Assembly (NCBI GenBank): GCA_963931925.1
Contig: OZ007569.1
Location: forward strand, 16,851,045-16,915,044
Source: Onchidella celtica
Taxonomy: Eukaryota; Mollusca; Gastropoda; Systellommatophora; Onchidiidae
Direction: 5' to 3'
Length of the DNA: 64,000 bases
Shown in pieces: positions 13,904-25,861 of the stretch. The notes under the pieces are model-generated. The model made no database searches and was not told the origin of the DNA. It was given only the letters and a program-made list of their open reading frames with translations. How positions within the stretch are numbered: the first letter of the stretch is position 1; each line of letters opens with the position of its first letter. The position numbers and the translations under genes are program-made.

Positions 13904-14235
13904 GGCAGTGGCTACAGTTACGGCAGCCAGTGAATACAACTCACCATTTTTCTTTGTTTGGCTTTACTCCCGCTCGAGCGCCAATGGCTACCCCAGCCCC
14001 TTTTCGCCTGATTAGTCAATCTGACCACCGCCCATTGATACAAACTGACTAGACTCTCACGCCCCCCAAGTCCATCTGACCATTCCAATGCACACTTGAA
14101 GTGACAATTGGATGAACTAACAAAATTAATAAGTACAGAAAAAATAGACATTGTTTTTTTATCAAAAAGTGGCGTTCCTCCCGTTTCTTTTCTATTGGGA
14201 TATGAGCGTAATCTGCCGTAAACGTAGCCACTCCG
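13904..14235. mobile_element. 332-bp inverted-repeat element with 9-bp target duplication
   Basis: Left end 13904-13926 and right end 14213-14235 are 19/23 complementary (GTGGCTAC...TTACGGCAG). TATTTAAAA is duplicated exactly at 13895-13903 and 14236-14244. The same site occurs once in the paralogue at 26691-26698. A 9-bp duplication fits Mutator-like elements; hAT elements make 8 bp. It contains a 125-bp module (13976-14104) also found at 60350-60473. No transposase is present. Confidence 0.78.
13976..14104 (-). repeat. Shared module M, copy 1
   Basis: About 85% identical by eye to 60350-60473, including CCCAGCCCCTTTTCGCCTGA and CTGACCATTCCAATGCACAC. It lies in the middle of the 332-bp element. 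Both strands show short open frames only. Confidence 0.85.
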
Positions 14236-14244
14236 TATTTAAAA

Positions 14245-14385
14245 ACAAACAAACAAAAATAAAATAAACAAATAGGAACAGGCCAGATGAAGCAGGTCCG
14301 TAATAACCACCCAGAACTGAAACCAATATTCAAACCGATTTATCCCGGGCAGGGCCGGGGACCTCAGCTAGTAGTATTATAAAGG
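14245..14385 (+). repeat. Right part of interspersed repeat C
   Basis: It matches the reverse complement of 26562-26690: AAACAAACAAA, GATGAAGCAGGTCC, TTTATCCCGGGCAGGG, then CAGCTAGTA at the end. Confidence 0.8.
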
Positions 14386-16194
14386 AAGTAAGGCCTCCAA
14401 TGTAATCATGAACGGCTTTTTAACCGTTGAGCCTCAATACGAAATATCATATTACGCATAGGCGTAAAGATGTACATCAACATATTTAAAAGGTCTTGAA
14501 GTTTAATATATTTTTAATACCTTCGTTGATTTTGAGCCATATCTGACTTGAACAGAAGCGAGTATTCCGACTTTTTGAGCTGAAAAAAAAAAACAAAAAA
14601 ACTGCAGATTCCTGGAGTAGAATTTACGACCAGAAATTTCATTTTATGCCTCAATTTACACATTGATGATCCAAATTCAAGGTTTAAAATCACATCTGTG
14701 TATTCCCTAGGTGTGCAGGCGAACTAGTTATTTTGAACAGTTTTCTCAGCTCGGCCAGCGACCTCCGTGCCAATGTCATTGTTCAGATGTTCATTGTTAT
14801 CTACCTGGATTTAACCAGGTTGTCTTTGGCTCCATCCATTAACCTGAACTCATCCAGACAAAACCCCTGCGGTGATTGTCGTTAACTGGGGGAAATGGGG
14901 CGCGGCATTGTTTGTTGTGGTTGTTACTTCTGTTTTTGGTTTTTTTTCAGAGGAGTAATCAAGCGAGAATAATGAGTTCTTTTCTTTCCTTGAGTTGAAG
15001 AATCAGGTTTTTGAGTTTTTGTTTTTTTTTTAGTTTTATTCTCCTCACCAATGTCCAATTTTTGGTTTCTCCACAGCGTCCAATTATCTACCCAAAGTGG
15101 TAAATAGGCGCTAGGCTGGTCTTTAGTACATCCGCATGCTTAAGTAAGGTTAGAAAATTGCAGACATTTTTGCTTTTTTTCTAAGAAAACTACATGTATT
15201 AAAAGTACAGAGGCAAGGAGAATCAATAGGTTGTTGGATTAGTTCATGTGAAGGGGGTCCTCCCACATCTTCACTCCGGTTTTCTTTTCTACTTTTTTCA
15301 TGAAATCTCAGAACGAATGATCAGAACTAATTATGTCCTTGAAGCGAAATTGGCAGTGTCTTTTGGTAAACATGAAGTTGCAAGTCGCCTCACTCTGTTT
15401 CTTTCTTTTTTCGTTCCTTCTTTCTTTCTTTCTGTCTTTCTTTCTTTCCTTTTGCTGTCAGAACTGATTATGTCCTTGCAGTGAAATAGGCAATGTTGTT
15501 AGTTTTGTTCTTAAAAATGAATTTACAAGTCACCTCTCTCCCTTCCCCACCCCTTTTGCCGGTGTGGGGTCATTAGGATGGTGAATGCCAATAATGGCAT
15601 CTTCATGTTATAAAACTTTAAGAGACATTTTTTCACTGAATATTTTACTCTCTCTCTCTCTCTCGCTCTCTCTCTCTCTCGTCCTTCCTCTCAACTATGC
15701 CCCCCCCCCCCAACCCTTTCTTCCGTTTCCCTCTCCCCCATCCCCACTTTCTCATCCATGCTACCTTCCAAATCCCAATCAAATTCAAGGAAACAATATT
15801 AGTTGGGTTTTTTTTTTCCCAGATACCCTTTCTTCTCTATATTTCCTAAATTAAAATATCTATTTTGTTTCAAGATTAAACTCAAATAATTTGAGTATTC
15901 TTTCTGAATGTATTTCAAGGGGTGAATGCGCAGATACCATTTAACTCGAACATTTTCGATTTTAGTTTTTTTTTTTGCATATTCTGTTTGCCTTGGTAGG
16001 TACTACATTTTGACATGATGGGAATTCCATTATCGAATTAATCGACCAAATTATTTATGGGGATTAAAAGCTCGTAACAGACATTTGATACTTCATGTCA
16101 AACTTTTTCAAATCGCTCCCGTGTAAAATTTACAAAGCTGGCGATATGGTCTTTGCGCAGGCACCCGTCGATTTTTTTACAAGCAGATGGGACA
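14386..16194. other. Unassigned, with TTTC and CT microsatellites
   Basis: (TTTC)n lies at about 15402-15450 and (CT)n with a C-run at 15649-15712. No gene is supported. Confidence 0.4.
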
Positions 16195-16345
16195 CCCCCC
16201 CCCCCCCCCAAACCACCCAGGTTTTAATACTTTTACCATAGTGACCCAGTGGACGCTGATGGCAGGCCAGTGCACTAACTTGGAGCACTTTGGGACGAGG
16301 TAATACCTGCTTATAACATTGGTAATTGCTCAACCTTTCACATGC
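16195..16345 (+). repeat. Dispersed repeat G, copy 1, next to a C-run
   Basis: TTTTACCATAGTGACCCAGT and the following 100 bp (GGCAGGCCAGTGCACTAACT, GGACGAGGTAATACCTGC) recur at 21785-21897 with few changes. Here the copy follows a poly-C run. Confidence 0.85.
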
Positions 16346-16534
16346 AGGGCGTGAACCCGTATCACATCTAATCTATGTTGACAGGACATTGGCAGATTCC
16401 CGTTCGCTGCTGCACTATCGTCGGCCAATGCGAGTTACATAACTAGATTTGCTGGATAAACAGGACACCGCGTTGTTTTCTCTGCTTTCAATATCCAGTG
16501 CATCCATTCGTGGATTCATGGAAGTGGAATGGGG

Positions 16535-16785
16535 GTTCTCTGTCTGTCTCTCTCTGTCTCTGTCTCTCTCTTCTCACTCTCTCTCACACACACTCGCTCT
16601 CTCACACACACACTCGCTCTGTCACTCTCTCTCTCGCTCTCTCACACAAACTCTCTCTCTTTTTCTCTCACACAAACTCTCTCTCACTCTCTCTCTCACA
16701 CACTGTTTCTCTCTCTCTGGCTTTCTCTCTTTCACTCTCTACCACACACACACACTCTCTCTCTGTCTCTCTCACTTCACTATTC
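16535..16785 (+). repeat. CT/CA compound microsatellite
   Basis: CTCT tracts alternate with short (CA)n blocks over 250 bp. Serine/leucine/histidine open frames over it are artefacts of composition. Confidence 0.95.
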
Positions 16786-17964
16786 AGCAATAGCTTATAA
16801 TGTAATATACCTCGCTCCCCTATCCACAGCCTCTGCGTTATAACATGCCCCAACCCAATGTAAAATAGGGTTAAAGAAATCAAGCTTTAGAAGCTGTACC
16901 ACATTAATATTTCTATTGAAACCATCAAATAACCCATACAAGCTGCCACTTGGAAATTTTGAAGACACCAATGTTTTATCACAGAATAGGCTGATATTCA
17001 CTAGTAATGGCCGAAACACACAGAATGCCGAGACGGATCATTCCTTCTTTCACTATTATTATATCCTCAACATGCTGGCCTGTGAACCCGGTGAGTACCA
17101 CTCACAGAGCTTTGCGGTACTAGTCTTTTTCGTTCAATTATGAAGGAGTGTAGTGCGAATTGTTGCATTATTGACATGGATGATACGCGCGCCAGTCGAC
17201 AGACACGGAATTTGGCGAGTTGAACCGGGACGGTGATGGTCACAGATAGAGCGTAGCTGTGGGAAGAGGATGAAAACATTGATACCTTCTAGATGGCCCC
17301 TTATACCACAGACCAAAGACCACCCAAGGCTTGACCAAGAGTCCTTTGTACTCAGTACTGGGTCACCGAGTTTTCATATTGGATAATGACAGAAGAAAGA
17401 GTCCCGGATTTGACTAATGGTGATTTTGATGTAAACGGATGGAAGTACCCAGCTGTGAGTCCGGCTATATAAAGCAGGTAGTGACGTTTATGACGTCAGT
17501 CCTATTATATTGAATGATAATGGTTGGAGAGAACTGACACTCGTAAAGATTGACGTCACAGTCTATATCAGGCCGTTCTCATTAATAAGAAATGCCCGGC
17601 CCCAGTTAAAAAAGGTCAACAGTAATTGATATTGTTTGAAAATGTCAAGTCGTTATCTTTTTTTTTTTTTTAATTTGCTTGATTTCAGAGAACTGTCCTA
17701 CTTCACTATGTGGACGTTCTAGCCGCGCACAGCGAAGAGTTCTAGCGAAAAATCACTATGGTAGTAATGTTAGGGAAGAAAATCATTATATTTAGCGTCA
17801 TCTGGTTTCATTCTTTTGTTGTTGTTTTAATGTGTTATTTAACTTAGGTTTTCCCAGCTAAAGATTGAGAAAATTTTGAACTGAAATATCAAAACGAAAC
17901 AAAACAAAGGAAAACAGTTATTGTTTACCATCTGGCTGTTCGGCCGAAATTCTATGTATAAATA
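16786..17964. other. Unassigned, with a TATATAAA and two TGACGTCA-like sites
   Basis: TATATAAA occurs at 17465 and TGACGTCA at 17491, with TGACGTCAC at 17553. These match TATA and CRE consensus words, but no gene starts nearby, so they may be chance. Confidence 0.3.
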
Positions 17965-18400
17965 TTATTTGTATGTGTATTTGTATACTACTTTAATCCC
18001 ATCTGGGAAATTTACCTTTGTGTCATTGCACCCAGTTGCAACTGGAGCAGGCACGTCGTCGCCACAGTGCAGCGCCGGTAGGCGGTTTTTTTTATTTGGG
18101 AGTGGGAGATAAGGGGGGGGGGGAGTGGATTAATTTTATTTGATTTTGCCCGGGCAGCGGCCTGTTCGGCCTGCCCTTTTCGATTTCCAACTGCCAAGTT
18201 ATCTTTAAACACGGGTGCTCCGAATTTTTTCGTCCTTATCCGAGAAGACTATGTACTCGATCCTACCCCCCAATAGGATCAGGGACACGAAAATTTGAGA
18301 AAAATCCCAAAACTTCCAACATGCCTGCACCGGTCGGGTTTTGAACCCGGTACCCTTGGCATGAAAGGCGAGCACCTTGCCTCTAGACCACCTAGTCCCC
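17965..18400 (-). mobile_element. tRNA-derived SINE, full-length copy 2
   Basis: Read on the minus strand it starts GGGGACTAGGTGGTCTAGAG, keeps the A-box region and a B box with one change (GGTTCAAAACC), and has the same body and CAGTTGCAACTGG...GGGATTAAAG 3' end as the copy at 10236. It lacks about 12 bp in the GTGTGCACG region and has a G-run near 18112. The 5' end abuts 18401. Confidence 0.87.
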
Positions 18401-18474
18401 TTATATGTGAAGTAGTGGCTGTATGGGCGGGGAGAATGGGGTACAGAAGATCACAGTGTAAACTACCGCCAGCA

Positions 18475-19450
18475 TGGCGTCAGTCCGACACTCTTGCAAA
18501 AGCTTTATTGTGTATGTGTTTGAGAAAAGATATTAACTCCAGAAAGAGCACAAGGTACAGTGTCACAGCATCAGTGGTGTTAGGGAGGTTTCATACTAAG
18601 CCTGGAACGGCACAGTCAGCTGCCGGCAGACAAGAAGTGCACACCAAAATTTCCCATATTTTCTTAGTAAATTTCGGACTAACCAGTCATACTAAGCACG
18701 GTCAGAAACTTTCGGCTTCTGCCATTGTTTCTTTCGTGTAAATTTTCCTGGCAGCATCTGACTGTATCTGACCGGGCTTAGTATGATACCGCCCTTTGGC
18801 ACACTTTCAAAGCTTCATTGTGGTTTCCAGCTCAGCTTGCTTGAGAAAAGACTCCAGAAAAAGCCTCTGAAAGAGCGCGAGGTACATTATCACTAGCCTC
18901 TGTGGTGTTAGTTCCACACTCTTTGCAAAGCTTCATCGTAGCTTCCAGTTCAGTCTACACGCTTGAGGAAAGACATCAACTGCAGAAAGACCTCAAAGTA
19001 CTTTATCACTGACGTCAGTGGTGTTAGTTTGACACTCTTTCAAACGTCATCGTGGCTTCCAGCTCAATCTATACGCATGAGAAAAGATACAAACTCGAGA
19101 GAAAGCTTCGGAAAGAACCCGAAGTACGTTACTATCAGCGTCAGTGGCCTTAGTTCGACACTCATGCAGAGCATCAGCTTAGCTTCCAGCTCACTCTACA
19201 CACTTCAGAAAAGATAAAAACTTGAGAAAAAGCTTCGGAAGGGGGGGTTAAGTACAATACCATCAGCATCTGTGGTGCTAGTTCAACACTCTTGCAAAGC
19301 ATCATCATAGCTTCCAGATCACTGTACACACTTCAGAAAAGATACAAAATCGCGAAAAAGCTTTGGAGAGAGCGCAAAGTACATTACCACGAGCATTTGT
19401 GGTGCTAGTTCAACACTCCTGCAAAGCTTCATCCTACCTCCGAGTCCACT
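18475..19450 (+). repeat. ~125-bp tandem array, seven diverged units
   Basis: The phrase (T/G)GTGGTGNTAGTTC.ACACTC.TGCAAAGC recurs near 18481, 18572, 18901, 19018, 19143, 19271 and 19398, giving periods of 117-128 bp once the inserted MITE is removed. Each unit also holds AGCTTCCAG and AGAAAAGATA. No unit is an open frame throughout. Confidence 0.85.
18587..18790. mobile_element. MITE family T, copy 1, inserted in the tandem array
   Basis: Ends are inverted repeats GGTTTCATACTAAGCC and GGTATCATACTAAGCC (reverse of the right end), continuing with CACAGTCAG and TGCTGCCAG-like sequence for about 45 bp. The insertion divides one tandem unit between GTGGTGTTAG and CACACTTTCAAAGC. The sister copy is at 48950-49156 in inverted orientation. 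Confidence 0.82.
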
Positions 19451-19843
19451 TGGAAGCGCGAACGTTTACACGCTCATTTGTAATTAGTCTTGTTGAAACC
19501 AATTCCAGCATGACATGCGCATACCCGACTGTCTCACCACTTTGTTGTCAGTTGGAGAGAAGAAGTTAACAGATCGCTGTGCGCGATTGGACAGGACGAA
19601 CGATCGAAAAACTGTAGGGGCCTTTAACTCTTGTTTGTTCTGTCTCCAGTAAAAAAAATAAAAATAAAAATGGACATCTTTTAATGCGTAGAAGAGGCAT
19701 ATCAAAATATGCACACTCGGATACGTGTGGCACTTATCAAGTTGGTTCACAGTTGCGATTAACTCCTTATCATAATAACTAAAACCGCAAACGTTTAACG
19801 TCGAATCCCTCAGTTGTGCAAAAAGTAGAGTTGGAACAACCAC

Positions 19844-20090
19844 GATATCGAGGGGTATTTGCCATATCATTGTATGCGACATTTTGCCGATTTCGAGGTG
19901 TTTGTCATGAAAATGATTCTCTCGCTCCTAATTTTGTTATGTATAATTATGTGTCATTCCGATCGGTTAAAAACTTTGCGAGATATTTGTCTGTAATGTA
20001 ATGTTGTATGCGTTTTTAGCACTTTTGCCGACCTACTTTCAATCCCCCTTTTCTGGAAAAGACAAAATTGCACATACGTCAATATGGAAA
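19844..20090 (+). mobile_element. Partial copy of the TTAA-type element (family E)
   Basis: ATATCGAGGGGTATT, TGCGACATT(T/C)TGCCGATTT and GTGTCATTCC.ATCGGTTAAAA are shared with 57000-57230 in the same order. Neither terminal TTAA/CCC end is present, so this copy is truncated. Confidence 0.75.
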
Positions 20091-20220
20091 ATACCAGGCG
20101 ATATGTAAAGCTTTTCATGAACGGTCTCATGTTAAATGGTCTTGAGCAAAAAATGGTCGTAAGCATAAAAACCGAGAATTTCGATTTTTTATCAGATGCG
20201 GTTACATTTACCCCAAGGCA

Positions 20221-20293
20221 TGGCAATGAAACATAAAAATAGAGAATCTGGAACAGGGCAATGAAACATAAAAATAGAGAATCTGGAACAGGT
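20221..20293 (+). repeat. 36-bp direct duplication
   Basis: GGCAATGAAACATAAAAATA and the next 16 bp occur twice in a row, just before the CT tract. Confidence 0.9.
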
Positions 20294-20307
20294 CAAGGTC
20301 TGAGCTT

Positions 20308-20500
<193 letters not shown>

Positions 20501-21284
20501 GTATGTCTGCCTATGTGATTTTTTCTTCCTCTGTCTCTCTGAATAACTTTCTTTATCAGACTTAATATTTAATAAAAGCAAGAACTCGCAGCTTAGTAGA
20601 CATATTCTATTTAGATTCTATATATTTCATATTCAAATCTTTCATTGTTCGGTTGTTTTATCTCTTCAATTATATAATTTTTGTTTTTTCATGGTTTCCT
20701 TAAAGAAGGCTGTTGCCGAAATACAGGCCATTTTCTGTCTTCTCTTTTAGTTTGCCTTTCGTTGTATCGTTTGGGTATTATTTCTTACCCGAGGCTTTGC
20801 TACCTACAACTTTTTCTTTTTTGCCAAAGTTTGACTTTAATAATTACGAAACTTTAAAAACATTATTTAAGCTTTAGTTTTCAGAATTGAACTCCCAGTT
20901 TATGATGCAATCCGCGAGCTGTCAAGGATAGCCAGTGTACTAAATATCTCAATTTTTGAAAAACGTCGAGTTACGACAGTTTATCATGCGGCTTTTCAAT
21001 GGATGCACGACCTGGTAAAGTGTGATTTAACGTAATCTGTTGTGGAATGAAGACGTATTGTGTCATGAAGACAAATGAATCGACAGTTTACAGAGCAAAG
21101 CTTGTGGAGACATATCGGCCTTCATTGATTGGTTGCCTTCACACCTTACAGTGATGGTCCAGGTCTCAAAGCCTCTGTTAAAGACCTTTCATTCTGTGGT
21201 TCCTCTCCTGGTTAACGGTTAACTGACAGGTGACACAGGTACACGTTTTCTCTTTCTCTCTTCCATTACTCTTCTCTTTTGGTC
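20501..21284. other. Unassigned
   Basis: At 20700-20760 the words AAGAAGGCTGTTGCCGAAAT and ACAGGCCATT resemble a phrase at 57240-57285. No gene is seen. Confidence 0.35.
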
Positions 21285-21366
21285 TTCACACCCCTCCCCC
21301 CCCCTCCTCTCTCTGCATACACTGACACGCCTCTCTCTCTTCCCCCCCCTCTCTCTCTTTCCCCAG

Positions 21367-21399
<33 letters not shown>

Positions 21400-21965
21400 T
21401 TCTTTCTCCCCCCTCTCCGTCCTTTTCTTTCTCTCTTCATACCCTCCTTTTTCTTCTTCTCCCTCTCTCTCTCTCTCTCTTTCCTCCTACCCCTTCTCTC
21501 TCTCTCTCTCTCTCTCTCTCACACGCTCTCTCTGTCTTTCTCCCACCCCCTCTCTCTCACTCCATCCTTTTCTTTCTCTCTTTATACCCTCCTCTTTCTT
21601 CTTTTCCTTCTCTCTATCCCCCCCCTCTCTCTCCACATACATTGACATGCTCACACATTCTCACTCTCTCTCTCTCTCCCCCCCCCTTTTCTCCCACTCC
21701 GTCCTTTTCTTTCTCTCTTTATACCCTCCTCTTTCTTCTTCTCCCACTCTCTCTTTCCTCCCCCCCCCCCCTCTCTCTCTCTCTTTTACCATAGTGACCC
21801 AGTGGGCGCTGATGGCAGGCCAGTGCACTAACTTGGAGCATTTTTGGGACGAGGTAATACCTGCTTAATAAATAACATTGGTAATTGTTCAACCTCTTCC
21901 CCCTCTCTCTCCCTCCGTCCTTTTCTTTCTCTCTTCATACCCTCCTTTTTCTTCTTCCCCAGCCC

Positions 21966-22037
<72 letters not shown>

Positions 22038-22250
22038 CTCCCCCCTCTCTCTCCCTCCGTCCTTTTCTTTCTCTCTTCATACCCTCCTTTCTTCTTCTCC
22101 CCCCCTCTCTCTCTCTCTTTCCTCCTCCCCCTTCTCTCTCTCTCTCCCCTCCCTCCCTCTATCTCTTCCTCCTCTCTCTCCCCTTCACTGTCCCCCTCTG
22201 TCTATCCCCCCTCTCCTCTCTCTACCTTTCCGTGTCCTCAACCTTCTCAC
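21285..22250 (+). repeat. Long polypyrimidine block
   Basis: Nearly 1 kb of C/T-only patches with repeated 60-80 bp segments (CCTCCGTCCTTTTCTTTCTC then TCTT.ATACCCTCCT at about 21415, 21562, 21700, 21914, 22055). It therefore has higher-order tandem structure, not just CT runs. It is interrupted by repeat G at 21785-21897. Confidence 0.93.
21785..21897 (+). repeat. Dispersed repeat G, copy 2, inside the polypyrimidine block
   Basis: It matches 16228-16340 with a few changes (GTGGGCGCTG against GTGGACGCTG; AATAA inserted near 21870). Pyrimidine-rich DNA lies on both sides. Confidence 0.87.
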
Positions 22251-22479
22251 TCCCATTTCCCTGTTTGCGTTTAAACCAAGACCAGTTGGATGAAAGGGGC
22301 GATGAAAGGGAAATAAATAAAGGAAGCAATCTTGGAGCAAATTAACTATGATCAGGGCGTGACCCGTCCCCGCGTGATTAAAGACGTGGCATGATTTCTG
22401 TTGCAGTCATGACACTTTCATGCCGTGTGTGGCTTGTTCAAGAGCGGAAGAACCGCAAACAGAGATCCAAGTTTTACAT

Positions 22480-22660
22480 TTCGAAGTGCGTATCCGTACA
22501 ACATGTTGTACACACAATTCGATGACGTGGGCTGGGGTAGCTCTACCTGATTGGTCTAAAATGTAAGCGCTCTTCAATGACTGAAGAAGATTCATTCACA
22601 TTGTGTGTTCTACGTCATCGAATTGTGTCCACAACATGTTGTACGGATGTGCGCTTCCAA
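22480..22660. mobile_element. Foldback/MITE-like inverted repeat 1
   Basis: Arms 22480-22528 and 22612-22660 agree at about 43 of 49 positions. Each contains the palindrome ACAACATGTTGT and ACACAATTCGATGACGT. An 83-bp spacer lies between. No coding capacity. Confidence 0.8.
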
Positions 22661-22892
22661 TTTCCCCTAAGATGGTGGGTCGGAATGATGATGTTTCACT
22701 GATTAAAAAATGTCGAAATTGTAAAACAGTAAATGAAAAGAAAACATCATCGAGTTTTCTGGTGTAAATGCCCAGGTAAACCGACGAGCTATCCACCAAT
22801 ATTGATAGTTTTTCATGAGTAGTTCTCGAGCCTTATCACTAAATACGATTATAGACCTATCTCCGGTGTAGTATGAGGGTGATTATTAAACA

Positions 22893-23130
22893 GTTTATAC
22901 TCGTTTACAAAACTTTTTCCAGTTCTCTACAAAATAACTTTTTTTTTATTTTTTTAGAATTTTATCAATGTGTTAAAATTATATGGATTTAATTAATTCT
23001 ATGTTAAACTTAACAGCTCTGAATACGAAACATAAACAAAGAAAGTGTACCCAAACAGATTGAAAGGTGCAAAGTGGCCGTTATCGTGCCGACGCGCTGT
23101 GAAACCCAAACTTAAACTCAAACTAACTCA
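22893..23130 (+). mobile_element. LINE 3'-end-like repeat B, copy 1
   Basis: TTTATACTCGTTTACAAAAC, GTGTTAAAATTAT, GTGTACCCA.A.AGA and GTGGCCGTTATCGTGCCGAC end in AAACTCAAAC-type repeats. Copies: 31096-31262, 46597-46829, and diverged 50790-50925. Confidence 0.8.
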
Positions 23131-23690
23131 ATACCCAAACTGTGAAAGCTTCAAACACCCCCCACACCCCCCCCCCCCGCCCATTTTTTGAAACTGACCA
23201 AAAAAAAACAACAAAGGTAACTAACCCCAATTGTGTTTGAATATGAATTAACCTTTTGAGCGCGTCCAGGGCCATCTAATCTTTCGATGACACACAAGTT
23301 TAAATCCCGCAGTTAATATAAGCTGGTTATTTCGTATCATTCCTCTTAGACTACAAGCAAAAATACTACATACAATTAGATGAGACAGCTAGCGCGTTTA
23401 GCGCGCGTAGAGTTCGCACCGCCACCTAGCGGCGAATACGCGGATGTCATGAACAATGCCTTATTTAACGTAGCCAATGCCGAAAAAAGATTGGATATTG
23501 TTCACTTTTCAACTGTCTCTGTAGGCCTTGATTGAAGTCAGATATTTAGTAATTATAACTTCAAGTTCAGTCGCTGTAGGAAAACTCTGGCGTTTTTTTC
23601 TTTCTAGTCGCAGTAGCACTGTAACAAATCCGCATCATTAATTTATCACTATATCTAGCATGCAATACGCCATGAGCCCCGCCCACGGGA

Positions 23691-23934
23691 ATTTTTTTTT
23701 TTCCGCACGAGCTTTAGCTAATTCAGCAGTGGGGCAGCAACACACCCCCAAACACAGGACAGCTCCAAAATATCACAGGGATTTTCGGTGACGTTCAGAG
23801 TCCAGAGATAGCATACTAGCAGCAACCATGGCAGTGTTCGATAGGACGAGAAATCCCTTGGCTGATGACCTGTGTTTGGGGGTCTGTTACTGCCCCGCTC
23901 CTGAATTTGCTAAAGCTCGTGCGGAAAAAAAAAT
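23691..23934. mobile_element. Foldback inverted repeat 2
   Basis: Arms 23691-23760 and 23867-23934 pair with about six mismatches and a 2-bp T-run difference. Shared words are CCGCACGAGCTTTAGC and CCCCCAAACACAGG. The spacer is about 106 bp. Confidence 0.87.
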
Positions 23935-24399
23935 CACGCGCCCCGTCCCCGATCAGAGCGCAAACTGGGTGCACACTTTTTTTTTTAGAGGCACTAAGAA
24001 GGGAATGTCTCATTTTATTGCATCTAGGCTAATACGTTTGGTTCTAGTTCACTGAGGAGGAACCCTTTGTCTTGGTGTTCCCGAGTGCAGTTGTTCCCAC
24101 CACTCATATATCTGGCACCTGCCTGGATGAAGACAGCCCCATGACAAGCACGCATGTAAGTAGGTAGATAATGTGTGCCCCTCTCAATTACGTGCGTACT
24201 CAATCAGGCAAGGGGGCCAAGCTGAGGCAGGCACGCGAAAAGCATGTTTGCTGCCAAACGCTGATCATCTGGAATGATGGTTTCCCCCCACTGCTGGTCA
24301 TCGCAGTTAGGGAGGGGGCAGAATGATGATCTGGAGGAGAAAAATATTTGCCGCTTTTTTAAGTTTTTACATGTGCTATCCACATACTCACTGGTCCAC

Positions 24400-24800
<401 letters not shown>

Positions 24801-25319
24801 CTGATTATGTGGGCGGCAGGGAAAACGGCTGTAGATGGATCCAACCGAGATAATGCATCAGTTGACCACAGTTAATTAATGCATTAGACCTCGGTGTCTG
24901 GAAATGTTGCCATTTTGCCTTTTTGTAAAGGACTAGACAGTCAAGATTTATTAGTTGTTTCCGATTTAGTCTGGGTCATGTCGCGAACTGTAATATTAGA
25001 ACGTACCTGGCTATGACATATTGTGGGCATTTTATACTGCTAGAGACTGTGGAGAAGAAAAAGTTATTGTGAGAGTGAAACCATGAGATCTTGAATGAAA
25101 GACACACACTCCACCCCCCGGTCAAATGATTTATCACCTCATAGAACAAGTGCCTAAGACAATTTTAACGTTTTTGTGTAAACGTGAAAAAAAGCTGTAC
25201 ATTTTGTTAGGAATTTCGGCAAAGTACTTTCAGATTAGTTCTGAAACCTTGACTTTGTTACAAATGTGTCTAAGACTGTCCTGCAGGTGGTTGGTGGGCA
25301 TTTCTGTCAGGGTCACAGG
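24801..25319. other. Unassigned
   Basis: Nothing beyond background sequence is seen. Confidence 0.4.
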
Positions 25320-25672
25320 CTAATAAATTAACCAGACTGGATGATCCCATTGTGTGACGTCACAAAACAGCGAAAGGTCATGAACCATCCGCCATATTAG
25401 GTTTAAGGTAGCGACCGACGCTTCAGCATAGCTACAATTTTGAATGATACCATTTTGACGCGTCTACTGAACGCGGAAGTTTGATTCCGCACCAAGAAAT
25501 TAATACATGTACAACCAATCTTGACAAATGAAAAGAAATTTCTACTGCAGATAGAACTAGAATCGGAATTTCCCGAGCGGCGGCCATGTTGGTTATACAG
25601 TCGTCGCTCGGGAAATTCCGTAAATAACGACACAGCCCGAAGCTCGTGTTTCCAGTCTGGTTAATTTATTAG
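25320..25672. mobile_element. 353-bp element with exact 22-bp terminal inverted repeats
   Basis: Ends 25320-25341 and 25651-25672 are perfect inverted copies (AATTAACCAGACTGGA inner part). A second perfect 16-bp inverted pair, CGGAATTTCCCGAGCG (25564-25579 with 25605-25620), lies inside and would form a stable hairpin. No reading frame for a transposase. Target duplication not resolved. Confidence 0.85.
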
Positions 25673-25861
25673 TCTGTGGTCAGGGTCTCCGTTTGTTCTA
25701 TCACACTGATATATTCTGTCTATCGCCTTTGCTTTTTCCTAGCACAATGTGACCGTTGTCATGACGACGTGCAGTCTCCAAATTCAAACTCAAAATTCTT
25801 TCCATGTAGGTCGTGGAATTCGGGAGGACTCGAATAGTCGTGCAAATAGCGAACGGGATTT

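Noticed and set aside
17465-17500. TATA box plus CRE as a promoter
   Set aside because: The CRE lies downstream of the TATA word on +, and no transcript or gene start follows on either strand.
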